From NCBI GenBank assembly GCA_000697055.1, contig JNDT01002333.1, forward strand, positions 1 through 64,000: DNA of 64,000 nucleotides. Reading direction: 5' to 3'. Below are positions 1 through 10,560 of the stretch, in pieces. Within the stretch, counting starts at the first letter, position 1; each line of letters begins with the position of its first letter. Made by a program: the position numbers and the translations under genes. This DNA comes from Saksenaea vasiformis B4078. Lineage: Eukaryota > Mucoromycota > Mucoromycetes > Mucorales > Saksenaeaceae. Below the pieces are notes generated by a model. That model made no database searches. It saw only the letters and a list, made by a program, of their open reading frames with translations, and was not told where the DNA came from.

Positions 1-500
1 TTTTTTTTTTTTTTCTCTGGCTCTGTTCATTTTACATCCCCAGTATGTACTTCTAATGGAATACACATCCAGGATCACTTGTGTCTTTTGGTGTATCGTT
101 TAGCCTGTATGACCTCTGTCCCGAACCGCCTCAGCCGTGGTGGCTTCTTTACCCCATCATGTAAGTAAGTAAAAATAAATGTTGTCGCACTCAGCATCAC
201 TCATCTTGTACAATAGATCGTTGGACATTGTCTCGCTTCAAGTCCTCTGCAGTGCGTTTCAATTGGTCACTTTCAGTGCCAATCTCCTCCACTTCTCCCA
301 CTCACACCCATTACGATGCTGGGTGCGGCGTCCATGAAATCATGGAAATGCCCTTCGGGGGTAAATAAACTAACATCCAAATATTATTCCATTTACTAAC
401 CATGAATAAATTTTTATGCTGTCTATATGAATTTCGCATCCATCGAGGGACCGCGTTGATGTAAGTAGTGTATAAATTTGTTGCCAACTTATGCATTAAT
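1..500 (+). repeat. Dispersed repeat family, copy A (truncated by window edge)
   Basis: This stretch is clearly related to 30872-31460 and in part to 31850-32130 and the minus strand of 58600-58870. Shared blocks in the same order include CTTCAAGTCCTCTGCAG (about 237-253), GGTGCGGCG (about 323), CCCTTCGGGGGTAAAT (about 352) and CCATTTACTAACCATGAA (about 390-407). No long reading frame is conserved, so this is a non-coding dispersed family of unknown class. A diverged match to its downstream part (TCATGGACGCA, about 543) also appears near 6672. Confidence 0.7.
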
Positions 501-1358
501 GATCACATACTTGATTCTTTTCCTAGCGTAAACGTGGTTCCTCATGGACGCAAAATTTATATAGATTAACGTAAAAATCTGTTCAATCAAACAGTATATC
601 AATTTCAACGTTTCCGATAAACTCCATGCAGCAGGAAAATAGAAAAGGAAAAAGTGGTACAAGTGCATGATTCATTTACACAGAGTAAATAAACTTCAAG
701 TCCAGTATGCTCAAAGCGGTACGGCCCGGGGAGATCTCGGTGTTTGCGGGGTCGCTCCTTCATTCTAAATTACCATCAGTCACCTAATCTTCTGTCCTCC
801 TTCAGCAATCATAGCAATATAAGCTGTCGTGTGTCCCTGAGGAGAAGCCACTCCCCTCCCAAGGGCGCACCACAGGCTCACTTCAGCAGCTCGATCTTGG
901 TTTGAGACGTCAAAAATGGATGTCAATGAACGGTGACCGGGCTTCGTTTTTTGAGCGGATGAAATAGCAACAATTTCCCAAAAGTTCAGACAAATGAAAA
1001 GGCAGCAAATAGATCGCCATAGGGCGGATGAAAAATCCAGAAAACCGATCGATTGCAAACGGGACGCAGGCGATTATTAGATAGAAGGAGGTGACAGTCG
1101 ACTCTGGCGACCGGGCAAGCACGATAAGGTTACCGAAGCATCTGCCAACTTCCCGCATCCGCAATACTAGCAAGCAAAATCATAGATAATCTCTACCTAT
1201 TAACATCCAACCAAGTCATGAGCGCACTATTCATATGCCAATTTGTATGCTTGAGCAAGTATGCCCGATCAGCCGGTAAGCACACTAGATTGGGTAGATA
1301 AATCTGGAAATGCGTCGACGAAACATTTGCCCTTGCTTTTTTACTCCCTTGCCGTTAA

Positions 1359-2800
1359 TCAGTAAACTTTACAAAGAAATCGAATTGGTATGTATTTGCT
1401 TTTTTTTTTTATGTGATTTTAACATGTCGCGGATTCTTGCGCGAATCCCTGTAGGTATCGTCAGTAGCTGGTAGTTGATTCGAATTCTTTGGTTGAACAA
1501 TGTGTGGGCTTTCCAATCTTCTGCTGATTTCTGCTATAACATAATGCAACTTCAGTAATTATTGTACTTCCAGTTATCATAATTAACCAATCTCCATACA
1601 GGCTTTCTGCTTAGTAGACGTGTAAGTAAATGAGTAGAAACAGTAAATAGCAGACCTTAATTTTGGCAGGTATATCATCTGAGTTCTCTAGAGTTTATCT
1701 CAATAAATCGCCAAGGTAAAGGCTTGCTACACTATACCTTTTAACTTTTTTACACGTGATCCTCCGTTTGATGATTGCTATGCAATACATTAATTTGTTT
1801 CCATTGCACTTGATGCTGTACCTTTTTCCTCTTCTTATCAGCAGAGATTGTATCGGGATCACTTTCATAGTTTGTCTCTTCCGATCCAAACGGTGAGGAT
1901 GATCCAAGTCTTTTGATCATTTAGCTATACTATATATACTCCATCCATTCCTCTTAGCTTACCTCCGACTTGCTACTCTGCTTGACTGTCTTCCTGCTAA
2001 ACCAAGACATTTCTCCAGATGAGGAGCGTAACGTGATGATGCCAGCATCTTGTGGCAGTTGACGCATTCATATGACGGCAAATTGCTGATGCTGTAGCTG
2101 TTACCAAACACATCGCATCCTGGTTGAGCTGCTGTTATGTATATTTTGATTATCTATATTGCGCAAGTAAATTTATGGTATTTTTACCATAAGAGCGACA
2201 TCTAGTTTTTGTTTAGCAGCTTAATGTATTATATCAAATAGTATAGACGCGTACTTTGTTTGGCAGATTTGGCAAATGGAGCTTGCTTGCTTCATTACTC
2301 GGTGTGCATCGAATAGGACATCGTAGATACACTCATCTATCAAATCTCCTAGCAGTGAAAACGCCTATCATAGCAAATGTGTAAGGTGGTAGATGATACG
2401 GCGTGCGTAAGGTCGTACCATAGTTGCCTTTGTTCTGGATCCTGCAGCTTCTTCTCTCGCCGCTTTTGCTACGTTGTTCTGCAAAACAGAGTGCGTCTGC
2501 TGTAACTCATCCACTCTTTTATTGCGTTCGGTCATTAACCTTTTAAATAGCCTAGATAGCCTTCAATGATCAGCAAGGCATGCAACTTGCATGGCGCTGG
2601 AGAAAAAAGCGGAAACATCACTTACGCATTACTGGCATCTCGTTGTTTATCTGCCCAAGCATTTGGTGCTTTTGAATTCCCTGAAGTTCCATTGCGAGGT
2701 GTTGTTGCATTTTCAGTTTGTGCATTTGATTTCTGCATGATCTGCCCTCAATATTCGAAAGAGCAAGCTCATCTGCTTTACAAGGGGAACACGTTTGCAT
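1359..2800 (-). CDS. SGF11: SAGA deubiquitinase-module subunit SGF11 (many small exons)
   Basis: SGF11/ATXN7L3 activates and anchors the Ubp8-type histone H2B deubiquitinase within SAGA in the nucleus. I rebuilt the gene from phase-compatible exons. An N-terminal charged coiled coil begins MQTCSPCKADELA at 2800. It is followed by the conserved helix LIDECIYDVLFDAHRVMKQA, a 14-nt microexon (2188-2201), and the diagnostic SGF11 zinc finger. In the finger, YECVNCHKMLASSRYAPHLE continues into KCLGLAGRQSSRVASRR; its ligands are CxxC then HxxxC. A basic/acidic linker and a C-terminal exon (WKAHTLFNQRIR...) end at 1359. Every junction has GT..AG and matching phase. The zinc finger and upstream helix are secure by family knowledge; assignment of the last two exons (below about 1700) to the same gene is inference. 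No single exon exceeds about 180 nt. Confidence 0.72.
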
Positions 2801-3142
2801 GATTCTTTAAGACTCCGATGGTGGTACGGGATCACAGTGAGGAACGCACCAAAGTATTTCCCGTTGGCAAATAGATCAAATTTCGCGAATACTGCTCGGA
2901 GATATACTCTTTCTATAGAACGTTGTACTTCTGCGTTATAGCGAAATAAATTTGTACGCTATGGTTGCAATATAAGAGGATACTCTGTTATCAAATCATC
3001 CGCGTTTCAAGAAGATATGGGACGTGAATTCCGTTGTAGAGAAATATCTGCAAAACGCGCTTCGACGGTTCATAGATGCAAAACTGTTACATCTTGTGTT
3101 GACTATACATCCGGAACCATCTTTTCTGTGCGTGCACTCAAC

Positions 3143-3495
3143 TTAATGGACCATCTGTATACGTTCAACGAGAATAGTTTTGGGGCTTTCCACCGCATCA
3201 AATTCTCCACAATCATTACATACATGTATGTCATTTTCGTGGTTCAATGTCACACACTCCTGCACCACAGGTCAGCAGCATGGTACATTTAATCCTTTCT
3301 TTTGTCAAATTGCACCATTTTCAACTATCCACAAGCTGATATGCTGTAAGGATAAGTCCTGGTTACTTGATCATGTCGCTTAAAAGCGTCATCCAACTGC
3401 CATCTAATCGTAGGAATATTCACTTATACAATGCAGTATGGTTCTATTTTGTCCGTGAATCTTGTGAATCCTTTCGCAAAATATGGATTTGCCAT
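3143..3495 (-). CDS. Possible small gene with CxxC motif
   Basis: Three exon-like stretches can be joined on the minus strand: MANPYFAKGFTRFTDKIE (from 3495), then LDDAFKRHDQ, then ECVTLNHENDIHVCNDCGEF running to a stop at 3143. The product would be about 70 residues with a C..CxxC pattern. The first intron would be unusually short (about 33 nt), and I recognise no family. It lies between SGF11 and the CK2 gene, on the same strand as both. It may be a decayed fragment rather than a gene. Confidence 0.2.
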
Positions 3496-3696
3496 GAAAG
3501 GCTTACATATACTATTACATGTTTGACCTTTTATTCCCTCATTCACTCACTTTGTCTGTCTCTTTTTTCTTTTCTCGTTTTTCAAAAAAAAAATGGATGA
3601 TCGGAAAATTGATTGCGGACTTCTTCACTTATTGCTGTTCCTTTTCCCTAACGATGTCTAATACGGCAGTTAGTAACATAATACGCTGTCCCCTTA

Positions 3697-4965
3697 TTAT
3701 TTACCAAAATAGCGATGGGCCATTGCTTCTTTCGCAGTAAGACGCTGTTGATGATCATAGCGCAGTAACTTGTCTAGGAAATCAATGGCTTCATCCGACA
3801 CCAATCGATGATTGTCGCTGTTAATAAACTTTGACCATGGCCGACGAGCATAACTAAAATCCCTTATCAGCTTATACTTCCCTCTCAAAGTAGCCATTTA
3901 TACCTTCCAAGAACTTTATGGTACTGTGGATCTAATTGGATACCATACTTATCCAGGTAGACAAACAACTCATCCGTTCCAAGCACTCTTGCGATCTTGA
4001 CTAGCTGGTCGTAATTGTCATGACCATGGAAAAAAGGCTCTTTACGGAAAATCTAAAAATCTGTTAGCAATGACAGGTCATACAATGCAGTCTTACCATG
4101 CTGGCAAACATGCAACCGTAACTCCAGAGATCAAGACTATAGTCATATATCTGGAAATCCACCAAAAGCTCCGGTCCCTTGAAATAACGTGATGCTACTC
4201 GTACGTTGTACTCTTGTCCCGGATGATAAAAGTCAGCAAGACCCCAATCAATCAAACGTAGCTGGAAACATATAAGCATACAACTATATCAGCCGATTTT
4301 TTGGTACCTGGCGTTTCTGATGATCGATCATGACATTGTGTGGCTTGACATCGCGGTGCATAATACCTTTCGAATGGCAATAGTCCAACGCCTAAAATGA
4401 GATAAGTCATCGCTCGCCAAATGGACATCTTACCTTGAGCAATTCGTACATGTAGTAGCGAATGTCGTAGTCCGTGAATCGAGGATACAAAGTTTTAAAG
4501 TCGGTATTATTTACGTACTCAAAAATCAACGCAGGTGTTTTCGACTACAACTATGTCAGTATCACTGTCGTTTCCAGAGACGCATTACCTGAGGATCCTT
4601 GACCACATCTAAGAGACCCACAACATTAGGTCCTCCAGCCAGGTTCTGCAAAATCTTGATTTCACGTTTGATCTTCTTCTTCTTGACTGGCTTCAACACT
4701 TTGATGATACATCTTTCACCGCTGGTAATGTTGATACCCTCAAACACCTCGGAATATTTGCCACGGCCTACTTTACGGATAATCTCGTAGTTGTCTTGAA
4801 GTCTGCGCGTCGAAACAGTAACATCAGCGAGGTTTCATCGCAGCAGAGAACATACCCCCATTGCACCTGGAGATTGTCATAATCCCAGTAACTACTTGGC
4901 ATCTTGGTGTTAGCATCGGCATAGCACCTAGCTACACTTTGACAAGGCATGCCAGTCGAAGTCAT
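3697..4965 (-). CDS. CKA1: Casein kinase 2 catalytic subunit alpha
   Basis: This is a constitutively active Ser/Thr kinase of nucleus and cytoplasm that phosphorylates acidic sites as part of the CK2 tetramer. About seven exons translate to a near-textbook CK2 alpha. The N-terminus has [14 protein letters not shown], the glycine-rich loop is [11 protein letters not shown], and the CK2-specific basic cluster is [15 protein letters not shown]. The catalytic loop is [11 protein letters not shown] replaces the usual DFG, and [15 protein letters not shown] follows. The C-terminal lobe has [20 protein letters not shown] and the protein ends at YFGK. A stop seen after LGRYKWLL lies inside a last intron (about 3858-3912, GTATAA..TTTTAG); splicing restores the frame into [10 protein letters not shown]. 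The ATG at 4965 is the first one in frame with the conserved N-terminus. Confidence 0.95.
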
Positions 4966-7107
4966 GGCAAGGGAGGACCACTGAATTTTGTGCCAGTGGT
5001 GATTATTTGTGCCGCAAATATGCGGTCACAGGGAGAGAGATATTGCAGTGTTCGACCAGACTTTGCACCACTGTAACACCACCTCCAATAACTTTGTAAG
5101 TTTCGTTAACTGTTGTCGTACTCGGAGTTTAGCTGCACTAGGCAACTGTATCGTCAAATCCTCAAATCGTATGTATATTTGTGTAAGCGGGTCTTACTGA
5201 GGCTCCGCTCCATCGAGCTAAACCACGGCCACTTGACTAAGCAGGCGTGAGCGTATCCGGGACCGGGGAAACACAAGATTTCCGGATAGTGCTGCTGTCG
5301 ATCGCCACATCATAACCGACTCGCCGCAAACTTGCTGTTACTTTTTTTACGTGTGCAAATTTGTCACGCATCGAAGATTAACAACAGGTTTCAAACACCC
5401 TCAGCCCAATTGCTATTTAGTTACAATGTGAATTTCTTTCGTGAACGTGACAGATACAAAGAAATACAAAGATGGACAGCGAAAGAACGTGGAGAGATCG
5501 ACTGAGAAAATTTAGCTTCAACTTGGTCTAGAAAGTTGCTTAAGAAGGCTGACTTATAGTGCAGTTATCGTCAGATCGTAGAGATAAAAGTGACTGCTGC
5601 GATAATATTCATGTCGAGCTAATATGTCTTGTTTGTACTGTAGAATGGTCTGTTTGTGCCGACAGAGGCGGCCACGTTATAGTGATATGATGTGTTAAGA
5701 AAACAGATCTAGCTGCGCAATTTGTCTTTTTTTATTTTATTTTCTTGGGCGGGGTTATTTTAGACAGGTGCTTGGTTTTCGTGTTTTGCGCGGAGTAGAA
5801 GAGATGCTTTAGCTGTGATCTTAGGAGATTGAAATGGATTCTGCTCTAAAAAAAAACCAACGAGAACTCCAGCAAGTGATGGGCACGCATGCAAGAAAGG
5901 TGGAAGAATGTGGCTGCAGCGTCAGCGGTTGAAGATCGACGGTAGAGAGATGCGGTGTTACTTTTGGAGGGATGCACAAGGAATTGATCTGTAAGGGCAG
6001 ATCCTCAGTGGATGCGCTTGCGGTTTCTGCGGATCCAACAGTGGGCTTTGAAAATCAGTTTGCATGGCTTCAAGTAATGCTTGGCCGTTCTCAGTCTAAA
6101 TGAAACACTCCCCTGATCAGACACGTCTCCGCGTACGTCACGCTATGCTCGTTCACTCGTGTCAGTGACAGACGTCTTTATCCGATACCAAAAGCATGGT
6201 TTCAGGACATGATTGGTGTTCAGGAAACGTCGACCTTTCTTGCTAACAAATATTTCATCCTTAATAACGTTCTTTAATAATGCGTGAATTCAAAGGGTAC
6301 ACTTCAATTCTACAGTTGAATGACATAGTCTTGGATAGGCAACGTGTAAAGCACTCAACGAGGTTGGGAAATCACGTTTCAAATGGTTCCTTTATAAATA
6401 GTTCAGTAGATGTTGCAACAGTACATACCGAAGAGATAACGTAAAAGAAAATAAGTAAAGTGTAAAGAAGAAAGAGAACAACCGTATGATTGATAGATTG
6501 GGTTAGTTGATGTAAGCATTCTTCCTGTAGCCCTCCCGCTCTCCTTTTGATAAGTGATTTTGCTCCTATGGGGAATATTGTTTTTATGTGTGTAAATTTA
6601 TGGTTCTTCTCATCGCTATCATATTAACAAAGTATACTTTATTTTCTCTCTGTGCGAAACTGATTCCTTCATGGACGCAGAATTTATTTAAAATAGTGTT
6701 ATTGCCGTTCGATAAGCAGCAAGATGAGATAACCTTCAAGCCCAAGAATCTTGATCTAGTCCGGGGTTAACTAGGGTGGGTCTTATTGAGCCAGTTGCGT
6801 GTCATATACTGATTCTCGCCACACCTTCTCACGTTATCCAAAAACGACCTGATAATTTACTGTCTTCCGTTAATCACGAGCTACTTTTGTAAGCGCGGCA
6901 CCATGTTCAGAATTAATCTGCAATAAGTTGATTCATCATCAAAATGAATCGGCAGGTTATGGAGATATCAGGTCGCGACTCGACTTTCAGGCACAGACGC
7001 GACATTGTGCTCCTAGAAGCGTCGTGTAAGGTTTTCCTTATTTGTTGGCGGTGTTATGTCCAGTTCTCGCAAGAAAATTCCCCCCTTCGGAGAAGTACAA
7101 CTAGTTT
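4966..7107. other. 2.1 kb without a recognised gene
   Basis: This is the divergent interval between the CK2 gene and the DDT/bromodomain gene. No coding stretch with splice-compatible homology was found on either strand. It holds poly-T tracts (for example about 5728) and, around 6655-6770, a weak resemblance to the downstream part of the dispersed repeat copy A (TTCATGGACGCA). Promoters for both flanking genes presumably lie here, but no specific site is clear. Confidence 0.5.
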
Positions 7108-9215
7108 ATGCCTTCGCAACAAACCACCAAGTCCAAGGCAAATGATTCTCGATCTGCTGGGACAAAATCCTCCAAGCAGACGGGAAAAACCAAGCCGATC
7201 GTCAGCATTTCTAACGCGTCGTCCCCTGGTACCATTCAATCATCGACGTCTACGATACTGATTGATCTGTACAGAGGAGATCCTTCATGCATCCTGGAAA
7301 TTCCTTTACGTCTTCCAGTTTTTATCTTTGTTTCGAGATTACTTCCAGCTTCCAGAATTTACCATTAGTGATCTTGAATCAGCATTAATCGATGGAGATT
7401 CCCGGTCATCTGACTGTGATGATTCTTCTGAGGACTTGGCAAAGCATCGCCTCTCCACAGAAATCCTTTTGAAGTTGCTTTTGCGTGTTCTGAATTCCAA
7501 AGACGGCAAATCGCTTATGTATGATCTAATACACGATTACATCACTCTTATATAGCTCTGTAGGGAGGATAATTACAATCAATATTTGTTTGATTTCCTC
7601 TCACAACGCGCGTCAGATGTACCTGTTCAGTTCAAGAAAACCGACGTTTACACAGACAAGATTGTACAAGAGAAAGTTGAAATACTCAAGTTTCTGGTGG
7701 ACTCTATCATAGATACGGATCGCAAATCATTGGACGCTTGGAAAGCTAATATCCCTCCAGCAAATATGGTTTGTCAATAGCACACATTCGGTACAGTGAC
7801 TAACCTATATCCCGTATAGAGGGCTCTTCCTCTTGGAGAAGACGCTGATGGTTGGACCTACTGGTGTTTTGGAGGTTTGTGCTCCTAGAATTACTTGCAG
7901 CTTTAGCTTAGTACAATACATAGAGACGCGACTCTACCGAGAATTGCCTATCCCTACTGGGCGGAAGGGTATAAATATGCTTCAAAAGACTAATTATACA
8001 TTTGAATTGGTAAGTTATAAATCCCATCAAACAAAAGTCTAACGTAGATAGGTTTGCCAAACGGTGGAGGACTGGGATATATGGATTTCAAAATTCTCGC
8101 CAACATCACGCAAAGTAACAGAAAGAAACCTTGCGATACAGCTTGAAGAAATGGGACCTCAGGTTATTAAAAAGCTACAAGCTGACGAAGCTGCGAAGAT
8201 ACGACGTGAAGCGAAACGAAGAAAAATGAAAGAGCGAGAAGAGATGCCTCGAAAGAGGAGCAGACGGTTAGAAAAAAAGGTAAATATTGTTACTTAGCAG
8301 TTCTACAAACCAAATATAGTATGACGAGGAGATTGAACGCCGTAAAATGGAAGAAGTTCAACGACAGCAAGAGGCGCTCGAAGCAATTCAACGAAAAAAT
8401 GAACAGAAAAAAAGAAAGGAATTGGAAGAGAAAGAGCGACAGCTTGTATTATCCGCGGTAGAGCCCAATAGATGGGTACGATAGAGTAACGTTGTAACCC
8501 TGATTTTAGGAAACAAAATTAAAAGCTCAGATCTACAAGATAGTCGACGAGCTTGCAATAGAAGCAGTTCGTGAAAATCGGGCGGAATCGAGTAGACGAT
8601 CGCAAATGACGATCAGTACGCGGGTGACTTTTCTGAAAGATCTCCGAGCAAAATTGAGCAAGTCAGCTGACGAGAAGGAAATAATTCAAAAAATGAGAGG
8701 TTGGATATCTCTCCTTGATCCATCAGACGCCGTTCAAGTAAATCCTGGAAATCGGCAGACGAGATCGTTGATCCAAAAACTAATTTTCAGTGGAGATGGC
8801 AGCAAAAAAGGTAACTAATTATCTCCTCTCCATTGAATTAATCAGTCTAAAAGGCATAGAAGATCCACTGTTGAAGAATGCTTTACGTGTCTTTATCGCA
8901 ACTGTTCGATCCACTGAGTCGGCCAAGCCTTTCTTAGAACCAGTTGATCCTACTGAAAAAAGCTTAACGAATTATTACGATGTGGTTTCCGAGCCGATGG
9001 ATCTACAGACAATATACAAGAAGTTGCTGTTGGACGAGTATCGGGAACTGAAACATCGACAAGGCTTTGAACAGTTCTTGTATGACTTGGGTTTGATATT
9101 TACCAATTGTTATCTATTCCACGCCGAGGACAGCCAAGAATATGAGGATGCTCAGGCAACGGAATTGTACGTGTATAATTTATTTATTTCTGTCTTTGGA
9201 CGCGATGAAGTCTGA
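7108..9215 (+). CDS. DDT-WHIM-bromodomain chromatin protein (ISWI accessory-type)
   Basis: This is a nuclear protein of the class that partners ISWI remodellers (BPTF/CECR2/ACF1-like). About ten exons are joined with good phase; for example, intron 7229-7274 leads into EEILHASWKFLYVF, and the 45-nt intron 7519-7563 removes an in-frame stop. Domain order is as follows. A short basic/Ser-rich N-terminus precedes a DDT domain (HASWKFLYVFQFLSLFRDYF). WHIM motifs follow (KVEILKFLVDSIIDTD, then PLGEDADGWTYWCF and ETRLYRELPIP), then a long Lys/Arg/Glu coiled coil (about 8150-8450). A C-terminal bromodomain ends the protein (FLEPVDPTEKSLTNYYDVV, PMDLQTIYKKL, FTNCYLFHAEDS). No PHD finger is seen between DDT and bromodomain, so it is nearest in layout to CECR2. 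The acetyl-lysine-binding Asn is replaced by His (codon 9120-9122). Small exons leave some boundaries uncertain. Confidence 0.82.
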
Positions 9216-9245
9216 AAAGAGAACCCACGGAAATTGTATATTTTT

Positions 9246-9835
9246 TTAATATATTGACACTCTCTTTTGTGAGCCAAGTGTCGCATGCACAGAAAACATT
9301 TCGAATAGAAGCGATATCCACGTTACTTTCGTCTTTATATGCTGTAGCATGGCGTCCTTGGAGAAAAAAAGTGACCTACATCCAGTTGGTTTTCTGATAC
9401 GATACATATCTATTTGTTTATAAGAATAAGGCACCAGACCTTCCAAGTCGCTCGAACTTAAGCTATCAAGATCTTCATTAATCTTTGTCATCAATGCTTC
9501 ATTTTCCAACGATCTATTGTGTTTCAATTTGTTGCTAGTGACTGATAGAAACTGTTCAATAGGACTGTTCGCGGGCGAATATGACGAAGATAACCACATC
9601 GATATCTTCGAGACCCAATATACTTGAAGATACAGTCAGCTTTACGAAAGAATCATTTTCTACGACCGGATAATGATGTGATGCAGAGACTGTGTCCAAG
9701 ATTCTGGTCGTCTTCACCCGCGCTTTCATTACCGTAGCCATCGCCAAAAGTACCTTTCTTTAACCGTGCCGTGCTGAGTTTCATGGTAACATGGAAGCAG
9801 ACTCATCGAAAAGAACACATTTTTCTTGAAGTCTA
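9246..9835 (-). pseudogene. Decayed DDE (Tc1/IS630-type) transposase fragment
   Basis: Read on the minus strand, this keeps the middle and end of a Tc1/IS630-like transposase. Near 9820 CVLFDESASMLP corresponds to the first catalytic-Asp strand (usual form C.F.DE.....). Then comes KARVKTTRILDTVSAS, and the C-terminal block SYSPANSPIEQFLSV corresponds to the PYSPELNPIEQFWSV-type motif carrying the third acidic residue. The block with the second catalytic Asp and the N-terminal helix-turn-helix are missing. In-frame stops and at least one frame change occur (around 9580). It is not functional. It lies 0.7 kb downstream of the Fanzor gene, on the same strand, but outside the candidate Fanzor termini. 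Confidence 0.7.
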
Positions 9836-10560
9836 TGTATATGGGTTATGCCCTATTTGCGCATCTATCTGAGCTTAGCTTCACGGTTCTTGGCTGCATG
9901 TTGAAAGCAAGTTTTTATTAACATGCAGTTGCATTCTTCTTTCACAACCGATCATGCATCGTTTTGGTCACTGTAGTCCGTCAAAGCTCTCAAGTAGCTA
10001 CTCTATCGATTGTTCTAGGATAGTCGACGCAATCTGGCTAACGTATTTCAAAATAACTCGCACTGTCCATTGACGACATGGGGATGACCGTCCTTTTTTT
10101 TTTATGACTGTCTCAAAAACTTTATCAGCTTCATTATCATATTGTAACCTCCTCTTTGCGCTGAACAACATGTAATCCTGACCGCTTTGCAGCGATCGAT
10201 GCACCAAAAAAAAGTTCCGGAACTTTAGTTTGAAAAATTTGCTTTATTCTCGTCCATATAGGTCGTGCACTGTCGCCCACGGGTCGTTTCTCCTGAGAAT
10301 ATCAGTATCTGAGCCCTAGATCTCATCTGTGTCTCAAAAGAAAAAGTCAGAAAACTGTAATACTGTGTTTGATTTTCTTTACCTGATCCAGAATTCACGA
10401 TAACTCCTGTCATGGCGACAGGTCCCGATCCACTCAACCTTCATTTGATAAAAGGGTTGTTATCGCAAAGGCAGAGGCAGTACTTACTCTTCGCAGAGTT
10501 TCCGTGGAGAGGTCGCGCACCTTCAAATTATGGGCGTAATATTAGTGTATACATGTCATA

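Noticed and set aside
3858..3912. Frameshift in the CK2 gene
   Set aside because: A standard intron (GTATAA..TTTTAG) explains the break and restores the conserved sequence.
5195..5245. tRNA-like A-box (GTGGTTTAGCTCGATGG) on the minus strand
   Set aside because: No matching T-arm (GGTTCGAATCC-type B-box) or foldable acceptor stem was found at the right distance.
10225..10437. Possible extra exon after the Fanzor stop (minus strand)
   Set aside because: It has no recognisable motif and lies beyond the proposed terminus; it is more likely flanking or untranslated sequence.
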